A stretch of DNA of 64,000 bases, taken from assembly GCF_039542225.1 (NCBI RefSeq), contig NZ_BAABHS010000041.1, forward strand, positions 1 through 64,000, read 5' to 3'. Positions within the stretch are counted from its first letter, which is position 1. Every line of letters starts with the position of its first letter. Source of the DNA: Yinghuangia aomiensis. GTDB taxonomy: Bacteria > Actinomycetota > Actinomycetes > Streptomycetales > Streptomycetaceae. The position numbers and the translations under genes were made by a program. Positions 8,063-17,133 of the stretch are shown here, in pieces. The notes under the pieces are model-generated. The model worked only from the letters and a program-made list of their open reading frames with translations, was not told where the DNA came from and made no database searches.

Positions 8063-9265
8063 ATGACCGACGACAAGCGCGTCCTGTACATCTCCGCCGT
8101 CTACGACGAGGCCGAGATCGAGGCCGTCAACCGGGTGCTGCGCAGCGGGAAACTCGGCATCGGCGCCAACGTCGCCGAGATGGAGCGCCGGGTCGCGGAG
8201 CTGACCGGCAAGCGGCACGGGATCATGTGCAACTCGGGCTCGTCCGCGCTGTACCTCGCGGTCGAGCTGTTGGATCTGCAGCCGGGTGACGAGGTGATCA
8301 CCTCGCCGCTGACGTTCTCCACGGACGTCGCGCCGATCGTGCGTGCGGGCGGTGTCCCGGTGTTCATCGACGTGGAGCCGGACACGTTCAACGTGGACGT
8401 GTCGCTGTTGGAAGCGGCCGTTTCGGACAAGACCAAGGCGATCCTGCTGCCGAACCTGGTCGGCAACGCCCCCGACTGGGACGTCATCCGCGAGGTCGCC
8501 GACCGGCACGGCCTCAAGGTCGTCGAGGACGGCTGCGACTCGCTCGGCCCCAAGCTGCGCGGCACGCCGACCGCGACGCGCGCGGACATCTCGGTCACCA
8601 GCTTCGCGCTGTCGCACATCATCACCGCGGGCGGCACCGGCGGCATGGTGCTCCTGGACGACGACGAACTGCGCGAACGCTGCCTGCTGCTGCGCCGGTG
8701 GGGCCGCCGTTCCGAGACGCAGGTGTTCGGCGGCGGCGGCGAGCGCAGCTTCTGGGAGGACCTGGACGGGATCGCGTACGACAGCGGGTTCATCTTCGAC
8801 GAGCTGGGCTGGAACTTCGAGCCGAACGAGATCAGCGCCGCGTTCGGTGTCGAACAGCTCAAGAAGGTGCCGATCAACTTCGCCCGCCGGCAGCGCAACT
8901 TCAAGCTCTACAGCGACTTCCTCGCGCAGTACCCGCAGTACTTCATCCTGCCGCGCCAGCTGGAGGACCTGGAGACGGCCTGGCACACCTACACGTTCCA
9001 GATCCACCCCGACGCGCCGTTCACGCGCGCCGACCTCCAGCAGTACCTGGAGCCGCGCGGTGTCGACACCCGCACCGTGTGGACCGGCAACATCACCCGC
9101 CACCCCATGCTGAAGAACCGCGGCTACCGCATCGCCGGCGACGGTCTGCCGAACGCCGACCAGGTGATGCGCCAGGGCATCCTCGTCTCCGGCAACCACG
9201 GGCTCGGCGACGCGGACATCGCCCGCGTCACCGGGCACATCGCCGACTTCCTCAAGACGCTGTGA
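8063..9265 (+). CDS. DegT/DnrJ/EryC1-fold PLP protein with His at the Schiff-base position
   Basis: A 400-residue fold-type I PLP protein of the sugar aminotransferase superfamily: GIMCNSGSSALYLAVELL near residue 55, GDEVITSPLTF near residue 75, VVEDGCDSLGP near residue 155. The lysine that binds PLP in aminotransferases (SFYPTKN) is replaced by histidine, residue 185, in the segment SFALSHIITAGGTGG. The same swap is known in the 3-dehydratases ColD and RfbH/E1, whose motif is SFYPAHHIT, and the following WNFEPNEISAAFG region also fits them. The [2Fe-2S] cysteine cluster of E1-type enzymes is absent. A dehydratase-like PMP chemistry is therefore likelier than transamination. No sugar genes are nearby; neighbours are SDRs, so the substrate may not be a nucleotide sugar. 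Confidence 0.85.
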   Translation: MTDDKRVLYISAVYDEAEIEAVNRVLRSGKLGIGANVAEMERRVAELTGKRHGIMCNSGSSALYLAVELLDLQPGDEVITSPLTFSTDVAPIVRAGGVPVFIDVEPDTFNVDVSLLEAAVSDKTKAILLPNLVGNAPDWDVIREVADRHGLKVVEDGCDSLGPKLRGTPTATRADISVTSFALSHIITAGGTGGMVLLDDDELRERCLLLRRWGRRSETQVFGGGGERSFWEDLDGIAYDSGFIFDELGWNFEPNEISAAFGVEQLKKVPINFARRQRNFKLYSDFLAQYPQYFILPRQLEDLETAWHTYTFQIHPDAPFTRADLQQYLEPRGVDTRTVWTGNITRHPMLKNRGYRIAGDGLPNADQVMRQGILVSGNHGLGDADIARVTGHIADFLKTL

Positions 9266-9269
9266 GACC

Positions 9270-9316
9270 GGGCCGGGCGCCCGAGCCGACCGCCACCCGG
9301 CGACGGCGCCCGGCCC
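9270..9316 (+). terminator. GC-rich stem-loop after the DegT-fold gene
   Basis: GGGCCGGGCGCC (9270-9281) pairs perfectly with GGCGCCCGGCCC (9305-9316) across a 23-base loop, five bases after the stop. There is no U-run but a C-run follows. It may terminate or attenuate transcription between the DegT-fold gene and the SDR pair. Confidence 0.45.
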
Positions 9317-9372
9317 CCCCGGCAGCCGGACGGCCGGGCGTGCCGGCCGAACACCCAGGATGAGAGGCCCAC

Positions 9373-10179
9373 ATGCTGCGCTTGCAAGACCGCGTCGCGG
9401 TGATCACCGGCTCCGGAGCCGGCATCGGCAAGGGCATCGCCCGCCGCTTCGCGGCCGAGGGATGCCGGATCGTCGTGAACGACATCCGCGACGCCCCCGC
9501 CCGCGCCGTCGCCCGCGAACTCGCCGACGAGTTCGGGGTCGAGACGCTCCCGCTGGTCGGCGACGTCACCGAACGGGAGTTCGCCGTGGGCCTGGTCGGC
9601 GCCGCGGTGGAGCGCTGGGGGCGGATCGACGTCCTGGTGAACAACGCCTGGGGCGGCGGCCGTACCAACCGCCTGGAGAACAAGACCGACGAGATGTTCG
9701 CGCACGGTCTGAACATGGGGCTGTGGGCGGGCTGGTGGACGATGCGCGCCGCATTCGAGCCCATGCGGACCGCGGGCGGCGGTTCCATCATCAACATCTG
9801 CTCCCTGAACGGCGTGAACGCGCACCTCTACACAGCCGAATACAACGTGGGCAAGGAGTCCCTGCGCGCGCTCACGCGCTCCGCGGCCCGGGAATGGGCC
9901 GGGTACCAGATCCGCGCCAACGCCATCTGCCCGGGCGCGAAGACCGAAGCATTCGCGGCGTTCGCCGCCGCCAACCCGGAACAGGCCGCCGCCGCGGAAG
10001 CGAACAACCCCATGGGGCGGATGGGCGACCCGGAGACCGACATCGGCGGCGCGGCGCTCTTCCTGGCCTCCGACGACTCCCGCTACGTCACCGGCAACAC
10101 CCTGTTCGTCGGCGGCGGCAGCCACATCAACGGTGTCGTGTGGCGGCCGACCCCCGAAGAAGACCGCGAGGCGTCGTGA
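9373..10179 (+). CDS. SDR-family NAD(P)-dependent oxidoreductase
   Basis: A 268-residue short-chain dehydrogenase. The cofactor motif TGSGAGIGKG is at residues 13-22, an NNAWGGG motif near residue 93, catalytic Ser in NICSLNG, and the YxxxK pair as YNVGK near residue 160. The C-terminal GGG-S-H-I-N end is typical. The start ATG at 9373 follows GAGAGG. The next SDR starts inside its stop codon (GTGA), so the two are co-translated. It probably oxidises or reduces a hydroxyl/keto group of a catabolic intermediate; substrate unknown. Confidence 0.9.
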   Translation: MLRLQDRVAVITGSGAGIGKGIARRFAAEGCRIVVNDIRDAPARAVARELADEFGVETLPLVGDVTEREFAVGLVGAAVERWGRIDVLVNNAWGGGRTNRLENKTDEMFAHGLNMGLWAGWWTMRAAFEPMRTAGGGSIINICSLNGVNAHLYTAEYNVGKESLRALTRSAAREWAGYQIRANAICPGAKTEAFAAFAAANPEQAAAAEANNPMGRMGDPETDIGGAALFLASDDSRYVTGNTLFVGGGSHINGVVWRPTPEEDREAS

Positions 10180-10991
10180 ACGACGCTCCCCGTGCCGGGG
10201 CCTCGGACGCCGTATTGGCCGGCCGCGTGGCGCTGGTGGCCGGAGCCAGGGCCGGGATCGGCCGCGCCACCGCACTCGCCCTCGCCGGGGCGGGCGCCGA
10301 CATCGTCCTCGCCGCCCGCCGACCGGGCCCGCTGTGCGAACTCGCCGACGAGGTCCACGACACCACCGGACGCCGCACGGTCGCCATCCCGGCCGACATC
10401 GGCGACGCCGACAGCGTCCGGGCCATGGTGGACCGAGGGGCCGCCGAACTCGGGCGCCTGGACGTCGTCGTGAACGTGGCCACCTACAACCCGGGCGGCG
10501 TCTTGCAGGACCTGGCACGCGACGAGTTCCGCCGGGCTTTCGACATCAACGTCCTGGGAGTACTCGAGGTCAGCCGCGCGGCAATTCCCCACCTGCGTCG
10601 ATCCGGCGGCGGATCGATCGTGCAGATCAGCAGTGAGGCGCCACGGCTGAAACCGGCCGGACTCGGCGCCTACGCCGCGACCAAAGCCGCCATGGAGACC
10701 ACGTCCGCCGTCCTCGCCCGGGAGGTCGGGCCCGACGGGATCCGCGTCAACGTGGTGGCTGCCGGAAGCACCGACAACACCAAGCTGTCCGCGTGGATCG
10801 ACGAACTGGCACGGGAACGGGGCACGACCGCCGCGGAGGTGCGCCAGGGGATGGCCGAGGAGACCGCACTCCGGCGCATCACCCTGCCCGAGGACATCGC
10901 CGCGACCGTCCTCTTCCTCGCCTCTCCGGCGGCACGCGGCATCACGGGAACAGTGACCCGGGTGAGTTCGGGCCTGCTCCTCGAACCGTGA
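10176..10991 (+). CDS. SDR-family oxidoreductase (second of a coupled pair)
   Basis: A 271-residue short-chain dehydrogenase starting at a GTG that overlaps the previous stop. The Rossmann motif is AGARAGIGRAT near residue 23 (Ala-Gly-Ala in place of the common TGxxxGIG start). Catalytic residues are Ser in QISSEAP and Tyr/Lys in AYAATK. The usual NNAG motif is NVATYNPGG, so the structural asparagine pair is changed. A frame open upstream of 10176 only overlaps the previous gene. Function is likely a step next to that of its partner. Substrate unknown. Confidence 0.88.
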   Translation: MNDAPRAGASDAVLAGRVALVAGARAGIGRATALALAGAGADIVLAARRPGPLCELADEVHDTTGRRTVAIPADIGDADSVRAMVDRGAAELGRLDVVVNVATYNPGGVLQDLARDEFRRAFDINVLGVLEVSRAAIPHLRRSGGGSIVQISSEAPRLKPAGLGAYAATKAAMETTSAVLAREVGPDGIRVNVVAAGSTDNTKLSAWIDELARERGTTAAEVRQGMAEETALRRITLPEDIAATVLFLASPAARGITGTVTRVSSGLLLEP

Positions 10992-11029
10992 CCACGACGC
11001 GAACCTCAAGCCGCACAGGGGGAGTACAG

Positions 11030-11992
11030 ATGTCACCTGCCCGTCCCCGAACCCTGCTGGTCCCCGAACTGGCTGCAATCGTGGCCGCAACGCCGCCAAG
11101 CGTGCCGCTCACGAGAGCATCGCTCGCCGCGACGCGGGAACGCGTCCGCGCACACATGTCCGCCATGGCGCCGCCGCGCGCGGTCCACTCGGTCGTGGAG
11201 CGCGGCGTCCCCGGTCCCTCCGGTCCGATCCCCATGCGCGTCTACCGCCCTCGCCCCACGCCGGGCCTGCCCGTCCTGGTGTACGCACACGGAGGCGGCT
11301 GGGTCATGGGTGACCTGGATACCCACGACGCGCTCTGCCGGGAAATCTCTCTGCGCGCCGACGTGGTGGTGGCCGCGGTCGATTACCGGCTGGCACCCGA
11401 GCATCCCTTCCCGGCGCCGTTGGAGGACTTCCACGCGGCCGCCCGGTGGGTCGTCGGCAACGCCGCGCAGCTCGGCGCCGACCCCGGCCGGGTCGCCGTC
11501 GGGGGCGACAGCGCGGGCGGGAACCTCGCCGCCGCGGCGTGCCTGCTCGCCAGGGACCGCGGCGAACCGCAGTTCGCGTTGCAGTGGCTGTCGTATCCGG
11601 CGTTGGACGGGGCATCGGAACGACGCTCGTGGGAGACCTATGCCGACGGACCGATGCTCACCGTGGACAATGCGCGGACCATGTGGCGGATGTACGCAGG
11701 GCAGGCCGATCTGCGTGAGCCGTACCTGTCGCCGCTGCACGCCGACAGCCTGGCCGGGCTGCCGCCCGCTCTGGTCGCCACTCCGCAACACGACCACGGC
11801 CACGACGACGCCGCGGCGTTCGCGCAACGCCTGCAAGACAGCGGAGTGCCGGTCGAGTTCGCCTCGTTCGAGGGGCTGTGCCACGGCTTCCTGCCGCTCT
11901 TCGCGCAGGTCCCCGCCGCCATGGACGCCTTGGACCTGTGCTGTGACTTCCTGCGGTCCGCGCTGAACGCCTCCGGCCCGACCGGGCAATGA
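11030..11992 (+). CDS. Alpha/beta hydrolase, hormone-sensitive-lipase type
   Basis: A 320-residue esterase of the HSL (bacterial family IV) group. The oxyanion-hole motif HGGGW is near residue 88, the nucleophile motif GDSAGGN near residue 160, and the acid/His end is seen as an HDHGHDDA segment and GLCHGFL near residue 290. No signal peptide, so it is probably cytoplasmic. The start ATG at 11030 has GGGGGAG upstream. It follows the SDR pair by 38 bp and probably splits an ester or lactone in the same pathway (inference). Confidence 0.9.
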   Translation: MSPARPRTLLVPELAAIVAATPPSVPLTRASLAATRERVRAHMSAMAPPRAVHSVVERGVPGPSGPIPMRVYRPRPTPGLPVLVYAHGGGWVMGDLDTHDALCREISLRADVVVAAVDYRLAPEHPFPAPLEDFHAAARWVVGNAAQLGADPGRVAVGGDSAGGNLAAAACLLARDRGEPQFALQWLSYPALDGASERRSWETYADGPMLTVDNARTMWRMYAGQADLREPYLSPLHADSLAGLPPALVATPQHDHGHDDAAAFAQRLQDSGVPVEFASFEGLCHGFLPLFAQVPAAMDALDLCCDFLRSALNASGPTGQ

Positions 11993-12088
11993 GCACGGGC
12001 GCACCGACAAGGCCCTCGATTTTGCGTCCTCCCTATGTTAATTGTGATGGCGGCGTGGCGAACGGATCGTGATCCCCCGGGAGGGCCC

Positions 12089-13243
12089 ATGACGGTCGTG
12101 GACGTGGATACACATTGGGAGATCAGCCGATTCGCCCCCGGGCAGCACCCGCTGGAGCCTTGGCTGGACTCGGCGGGTCGTGACCGGGTCGAGCAACTCG
12201 CGCACGGCATCGCGGGGGACCTGCTCGACGCGCTGCCCCCGCGGCGACGACCGTCCGGAAGAACGCTGATGCCCGGCCTGGTGGAACTCGCCGAGCGCCG
12301 CGGCGGGCCCGTCGTCCTGCACCCCGAGCACGACTCCACGGCCGGCGAGCGGGTCGCCTGGATGGACCGCGTGGGCATCGACCACTGCCTGGTCAACCCC
12401 GGCGGCTACGCACAGACGCTCCAGTTCCTCGGCCCCGACCGCGCAGCGGGAGCGGCGCGGTGCAACGACTTCCTCGCCGAGCAACTGGCCGACCATGCCG
12501 ATCGCCTGCACGGGGTCGCGCTGCTCGACCTGTCCGACCCGCGGGCTGCCGTAAAGGAGTTGGAACGCGCCCGGAACCGCGGCCACCGCGCCTTCCACCT
12601 GTACACCGTCAACGGCCGCCCGCCGGCACCGACGCCGCCCGGCCACCCCGATTGGGACGACCTGTGGACGGCGGCCACACGCCTCGGCATGCTGGCGTTC
12701 ATCCACGTCGGCAACACCGCGGCCGACTTCGGCGGCTGGGCGGACATCGGCTGGGACAAGCCCGGCGGAGCCGGCGTGACGGCCCTGACACGCCTGGCCA
12801 ACACGCAACGCGTCCACGTCGCCCAGAACCTGCTGGTCTCCCTGCTCTACGGCGGCGTCTTCCACCGGCACCCGGACCTGACGGTATGCCTGGAGGAGAT
12901 GAAGGTCGCCTGGATCCCTTCCTTCATCGAGATGTGCACACGCCAGTCCCTCCCGTCCCCCGGACTCGGCGACTGGCCGTTCCCCATCAGCGGCGGCGAC
13001 ATGCTGCGCCGCAACGTCCGGTTCACGCCGCTGCCCGGCTTCGGCGACAGCGAAGCCCTCGACATCGTCAGCCGGTACCCCGAACTGGGCATGTTCTCCT
13101 CCGACTACCCGCACATGGAGGGCAACGCCGACCCCGTCAACGTCTACGGACCGCGGCTCGACACCATCGACGCCGACGTGCGCCGCCGTTTCCTCGGCGG
13201 CAACGCCCGCGAAGCCTTCGCCCGCACCGGCGACCCGCTCTGA
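12089..13243 (+). CDS. Amidohydrolase-2 family protein (ACMSD-like metal enzyme)
   Basis: A 384-residue TIM-barrel protein of the amidohydrolase-2 group, which includes decarboxylases of aromatic and unsaturated acids as well as hydrolases. The N-terminal metal motif is DVDTHWE, a histidine lies in LAFIHVGN near residue 210, and the conserved aspartate in FSSDYPHMEG near residue 340 is intact. The ATG at 12089 is chosen because homology starts right there and GGGAGGG precedes it closely; an upstream ATG at 12035 has no better site. The gene converges with an SDR after 14 bp. Substrate unknown; decarboxylation or C-C hydrolysis are both possible. Confidence 0.85.
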   Translation: MTVVDVDTHWEISRFAPGQHPLEPWLDSAGRDRVEQLAHGIAGDLLDALPPRRRPSGRTLMPGLVELAERRGGPVVLHPEHDSTAGERVAWMDRVGIDHCLVNPGGYAQTLQFLGPDRAAGAARCNDFLAEQLADHADRLHGVALLDLSDPRAAVKELERARNRGHRAFHLYTVNGRPPAPTPPGHPDWDDLWTAATRLGMLAFIHVGNTAADFGGWADIGWDKPGGAGVTALTRLANTQRVHVAQNLLVSLLYGGVFHRHPDLTVCLEEMKVAWIPSFIEMCTRQSLPSPGLGDWPFPISGGDMLRRNVRFTPLPGFGDSEALDIVSRYPELGMFSSDYPHMEGNADPVNVYGPRLDTIDADVRRRFLGGNAREAFARTGDPL

Positions 13244-13257
13244 GCCGGCAACCGGCG

Positions 13258-14073
13258 TCAGTCCAGGGCGGCGGCGATGGCGGCGGCCCGTTGTTGGAAA
13301 TACCCGACCCATTCCGGGTGGGGGAAGATGTGCGTCTTGCGCGCGGCCATTCCGCGGACGACGAGGTCGGCGATCTCGGCCGTGGAGATACCGGCCTCGA
13401 TGTTGCGGTAGGTCGCCTCGCGGCGTTCGTCGAGGTCCGGGTCGGTCTGGCTCCGCGGGATGTGGCCCGCGGGCGCGTTGCGCTCGTCGTGCCGGATGTC
13501 CGTCGCGGTGTAGGCGGGACACAGGACCGAGACGCCGATGTGCGGGTACTCGACGGCGAATTCGGCGGCAACGGACTCCGACAGAGCCACGACGCCGGCC
13601 TTCGAGGCGTAGTACGGACCCATGTAGGGGCCGGTGACGAAACCGGCCATGGACGCCGTGTTGACGATATGGGCCTCGTCCTGTTCCGCGAGTACGGGCA
13701 AGAACAGACTGCATCCGTGGATCACACCGTGCAGGTTGACGCCCAGCGTCCACTCCCACGTCGCCAACGTGGTGCGTGAGAAACGCTGGAGCCCGCCGAC
13801 ACCCGCGTTGTTGCACAGCACGTGCACGGCGCCGAACCGGGCCACGGCGGCATCCCGCAGCGCCTCGACGGACGAAGCGTCGGACACGTCCGTGCGCACC
13901 GCCAAGACCTCACCGTGCGCGGCAAGAGACTCGGCGGCACGCTTGAGCGACGCCTCGTCGTTGTCGGCGATCACCACGCGCATTCCTTCCTTCAGGAAGC
14001 GCGTGGCCAGGCCGAGGCCGATGCCGTTGGCGCCGCCGGTGACGACTGCCACCCGGCCGTTGAGCGTCTGCAT
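13258..14073 (-). CDS. SDR-family NAD(P)-dependent oxidoreductase
   Basis: A 271-residue short-chain dehydrogenase with a clean cofactor motif TGGANGIGLGLA (residues 12-23), DN after the second strand (preference between NAD and NADP not certain), NNAGVGG near residue 88, Ser in NTASMAG, and Tyr/Lys in YYASK near residue 158. Start ATG at 14073; an open frame to 14220 is unconserved. It follows the amidohydrolase at 14132-15385 on the same strand by 58 bp, making a two-gene operon. Amidohydrolase-2/SDR pairing recurs three times in this window. Confidence 0.9.
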   Translation of the reverse strand: MQTLNGRVAVVTGGANGIGLGLATRFLKEGMRVVIADNDEASLKRAAESLAAHGEVLAVRTDVSDASSVEALRDAAVARFGAVHVLCNNAGVGGLQRFSRTTLATWEWTLGVNLHGVIHGCSLFLPVLAEQDEAHIVNTASMAGFVTGPYMGPYYASKAGVVALSESVAAEFAVEYPHIGVSVLCPAYTATDIRHDERNAPAGHIPRSQTDPDLDERREATYRNIEAGISTAEIADLVVRGMAARKTHIFPHPEWVGYFQQRAAAIAAALD

Positions 14074-14131
14074 GGGGGAGCTCTCGCTTTCCTGTGGTCC
14101 TGCGTGTCCTACGGGCCGTCGCCGGTGCGGC

Positions 14132-15385
14132 TCAGCGCGCCCGTGTCGCCGACTGCCCGCTCGGTGCGGCCAGTCCCAGTGCCGAGGCGGCGTTGCCGTA
14201 CACGACGGCGTGCCGGGCATCCTCGGCGAGCGGGGTGAAGTCGGGGAGGTAGTCGACGGGAGTGGCGCGTCCTTCGCCGTGCGGCCAGTCCGAGCCGAAG
14301 ACGACCTGCTCGGGGCCCAGGAGGTCGACGAGATCGGAGACCTCCGCGTCGAAACCGGGGCTGAGATAGGGGGCGATGACGATGTGCCGGCGGAAGATCT
14401 CGCTGGGGCGTTCGGCGACGAATCCGCCGATCCACTTCGCCCCGCGCGCCGGGTCGTCGACGAAGCCGTGCGCCACGTCGATGTCGCGCAGGAACGGCTC
14501 GACCCACAGCGAGCCGTTCTCGATGCTGAAGATGCGCAGGTTCGGGAAGCGGCCGAACAGGTTGTGGAAGATCATCGCCGCGATGGTGTCGGTCACCGGG
14601 CGCGTGGCGAAGCTCAGATACCACTGGAGGCCGGAGAAGGTCCGGTGGCTCGCGTCGGGGTCCTCGCCCCAGGCGGCGCTCATCATGCGCTCGTAGCCGC
14701 TGACCGAGATGTGCAGGCCGACCGGGATGCGGGCCTCGTTCACGCGGGCCCAGAACGGATCGAACCTCGGGTGTGCTGGGGACAGCCCGCCGACCGGGCC
14801 CTTGCGGACCAGGATCATGCGCGCCCCGGCCGCCAGGACGCGTTCCAGCTCCGCGACCGCGGCGTCGACGTCCAGCAGCGAGATGAACGGCGGCGCGAAC
14901 AGGCGCCCTTCGTACGCGAACCCCCAGTCGTCCTCGACCCAGCGGTTGAACGCGCGCATCGCCGCGGCGGCCGTCTCGGGTTCGTGGGTGAGCTCGGCGT
15001 CCCAGGCCAAGCCTGCCGTGGGCAGCATGACCGCCGCATCGATGCCCCACTGGTCGAGCAGACGCAGGCGTGTGGTGCGGTCGCGGAACTCTGGTGTGTC
15101 GGTGGGAACCAGCGCGAGCGGGGCGGCCGGACCGCCGCCGCTGCGCCGGTCGAACATGGCGCCGGGGGCGAGCGTGACGTCGCGCACCCAGCGCTCGAAG
15201 CCGATCGTGCGGCCGCCGGCGCGCCACTCGCGGGCGCCGTTGCCGGTGGCCACGGGGCGGGGCACACGGTCGGCGAAGCGCCGCTCGACGTGGCGCGTGC
15301 AGCAGTCGTCGGCCTCGTAGTAGTGCTGGTCGATGTCGATCACCGGGCTCGTCCAACGGCGGCCGTCGGGCTCGGAAGCGCCCAT
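14132..15385 (-). CDS. Amidohydrolase-2 family protein
   Basis: A 417-residue member of the amidohydrolase-2 (ACMSD/gamma-resorcylate decarboxylase) group. It opens with the metal-binding VIDIDQHYYEADD (DxHxY form common in the family). Histidine lies in VGLHISVSGYE near residue 205, IFSIENGS near residue 285, and the conserved aspartate in VFGSDWPHGEG near residue 380. Start ATG at 15385 has GAGGGGAGG upstream. It leads an operon with the SDR at 13258 and diverges from a TetR gene across 196 bp, so that regulator probably controls it. Chemistry on an aromatic or cyclic acid is likely but unproven. Confidence 0.87.
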   Translation of the reverse strand: MGASEPDGRRWTSPVIDIDQHYYEADDCCTRHVERRFADRVPRPVATGNGAREWRAGGRTIGFERWVRDVTLAPGAMFDRRSGGGPAAPLALVPTDTPEFRDRTTRLRLLDQWGIDAAVMLPTAGLAWDAELTHEPETAAAAMRAFNRWVEDDWGFAYEGRLFAPPFISLLDVDAAVAELERVLAAGARMILVRKGPVGGLSPAHPRFDPFWARVNEARIPVGLHISVSGYERMMSAAWGEDPDASHRTFSGLQWYLSFATRPVTDTIAAMIFHNLFGRFPNLRIFSIENGSLWVEPFLRDIDVAHGFVDDPARGAKWIGGFVAERPSEIFRRHIVIAPYLSPGFDAEVSDLVDLLGPEQVVFGSDWPHGEGRATPVDYLPDFTPLAEDARHAVVYGNAASALGLAAPSGQSATRAR

Positions 15386-15581
15386 GGATGGCCTCCCCTC
15401 CTGAGAACGTTACGGCAAGTTAAGGTCTGAGGATGCAAGACGCAAGGGCCTCGAACCGGCGGATCGCGGCCCCCGCGCCACGGCTTCCGCGCCCGGGTCC
15501 GCGGACCCGGGGCCGGCGGCGCGGCGTTACGATGCGTGCGTTCGCCGCCGGTCGACCGCGGCGCCAGGAAAGGACAGGTGT

Positions 15582-16229
15582 ATGCCGGCCGACACGCCCC
15601 CGTCCCGGTTCCCCGGCGGCGGCGGCAGCCTGCGCGACCCGCGCGCCCACCGCGCGGCACTCGACGCGGCCGTCGAACTGCTGGCGGAAGTCGGCTACGC
15701 CGGACTGACCATGGCCGCGATCGCCGCGCGTTCCGGAGTCAGCAAGCCGACGCTGTACCGCTGGTGGCGCAACGTCGCCGAGCTCGTCCACGAGGCGATC
15801 TCCGAACCGGATTCCGGCATCCCGCCGGACACCGGCGATCTCGAAACCGATCTCCGGAGCTTCGTCACCAGGCTGGCCGCGTACTACGCGCGACCCGAGG
15901 TCGCGGCCGCCACGCCCGGCCTGATCTGCGACCTGATGGGTCCTCAGGCCCCGCGCCCGGCCGCGGCCTACCCGGCCAACAACGTCTACTTGGACCGCGT
16001 CAACGGCATCTTCGCGCGCGCGGCGGCCGACGGCCGCCTGCGCCCCGACGCCGACACCGGGGCCGCCGCCAACATGGTGATCGGCGCGGTGGTCAGCGAA
16101 GCCCTGGGGCGGCTGTGGTCCGGCCGCCCTCCGATCGACGACCCGGGCAAGACGGCCGAGGGCATCGTCTCCGTAATCCTGCGCGGGTTGGCCGCCCCGG
16201 ATGCGCAAGGCGCGGCCGACGAGGGGTGA
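15582..16229 (+). CDS. TetR-family transcriptional regulator
   Basis: A 215-residue TetR regulator. The helix-turn-helix is at about residues 30-60 (LTMAAIAARSGVSKPTLYRWW), followed by a helical ligand domain of the type with a C-terminal TetR_C_11-like segment (PARNMVIG-type GAAANMVIGAVVSEALGRLW). Start ATG at 15582 has AGGAAAGG and ACAGG upstream. It diverges from the amidohydrolase-SDR operon, its likely target. A strong hairpin follows the gene. Confidence 0.9.
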   Translation: MPADTPPSRFPGGGGSLRDPRAHRAALDAAVELLAEVGYAGLTMAAIAARSGVSKPTLYRWWRNVAELVHEAISEPDSGIPPDTGDLETDLRSFVTRLAAYYARPEVAAATPGLICDLMGPQAPRPAAAYPANNVYLDRVNGIFARAAADGRLRPDADTGAAANMVIGAVVSEALGRLWSGRPPIDDPGKTAEGIVSVILRGLAAPDAQGAADEG

Positions 16230-16282
16230 TCTCATCCCGAGTCTTGGTGGCGGTGGGGGCCGCGCGGTCTCCTGCGTCGAGC

Positions 16283-16317
16283 GTGCGGGGCGGTCGGCCT
16301 GCATGCCCGACCGCCCC
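16283..16317. terminator. Bidirectional terminator between tetR and cutinase gene
   Basis: GCGGGGCGGTCGG (16283-16295) pairs with CCGACCGCCCCGC (16305-16317) across a nine-base loop. It lies in the 113 bp between two convergent genes, so it can serve both. Confidence 0.7.
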
Positions 16318-16342
16318 GCGCGTGTCCGCAACGCGGCCGGCG

Positions 16343-17026
16343 TCAGACGCGCGAAGCGATGAACTCCGCTGCAGGGACGCTGTGTTCGGGCTGGGAGTAG
16401 GCGCCGTGGGCGTTGGCGTCCCAGCCGCCCCCGCAGATCGGGTCGCCGGCCGCGCAGTCGTCGAGCGTGCGCGGCTGGTAGGTCCCGGTCACTTGGCGGT
16501 AGGTCGGGAAGCCGCGGATGGGGTTCCCGTACAGCACGACGGCCTTGACCCTCGGCTCGATGTTCGCCGGGACGACCGCGACCGTGGGCCCGCCGACGAG
16601 AGCGCCGTCGCTGCCGACGCCGATCGCGTTGTCGACGACGTTGGCGCCCTGGGAGTAGCCGGCGAGCACGAACACCTGGTTCGGGCAGGAGACCGCTTGG
16701 CTCTTGACATGCTCGACGAGGTCCCAGTTCCCCACCGAAGCGGACCACGGTTCCAGGCTCGCCGGGTAGTTCACGCGGTAGTAGGAGAGGGCTTTACCGG
16801 TGATCCGGGCGCCGAGAGCCGCGACCAAGGCGTCGTAGACGGGCTCCGGGCCGGTATTGGACGGCGTGCCGCTGCCACTGAGATTGGTGCCCGTGGCGTA
16901 GACGACGTCGATGTCGGCGCAGCTCGCGGCGACGGCCTGCGGAGAGGTGGCGGCGGTGAGTGCGGTCGCCGTGAGCGCCGCGGCGACGGCGGCGGCGAGC
17001 TTGGCGGTGGCGCGGTTTCGTGGCAT
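16343..17026 (-). CDS. Secreted cutinase-family esterase
   Basis: A 227-residue cutinase/acetylxylan-esterase-family hydrolase. A Sec signal peptide with a long alanine-rich core ends near AVAAS (about residue 35). The mature part shows the family cysteine near the start, the nucleophile motif GYSQG near residue 115, VVLYGNP, the Asp in a DPICGGG segment (also a disulfide cysteine), and the His in NAHGAY. It would act outside the cell on ester bonds of cutin, acetylated polysaccharide or other esters. Start ATG at 17026 follows AGGAAGG. It lies beside the GH53-like, GH78 and GH3 genes, which supports plant-polymer attack. Confidence 0.92.
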   Translation of the reverse strand: MPRNRATAKLAAAVAAALTATALTAATSPQAVAASCADIDVVYATGTNLSGSGTPSNTGPEPVYDALVAALGARITGKALSYYRVNYPASLEPWSASVGNWDLVEHVKSQAVSCPNQVFVLAGYSQGANVVDNAIGVGSDGALVGGPTVAVVPANIEPRVKAVVLYGNPIRGFPTYRQVTGTYQPRTLDDCAAGDPICGGGWDANAHGAYSQPEHSVPAAEFIASRV

Positions 17027-17133
17027 CGAAGGCCCTTCCTTGGGGGTCGGGTGCGGCCTGTTCGGTCGGTGCATAGGCACAGTGCTAGCCCGCGGATCGG
17101 CCGACGGAGGCGTCGACACCACCGCCGATCGGG

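Noticed and set aside
8063..10991. Nucleotide-sugar or glycosylation cluster
   Set aside because: The DegT-fold gene suggested it, but there are no nucleotidyltransferase, epimerase or glycosyltransferase genes nearby.
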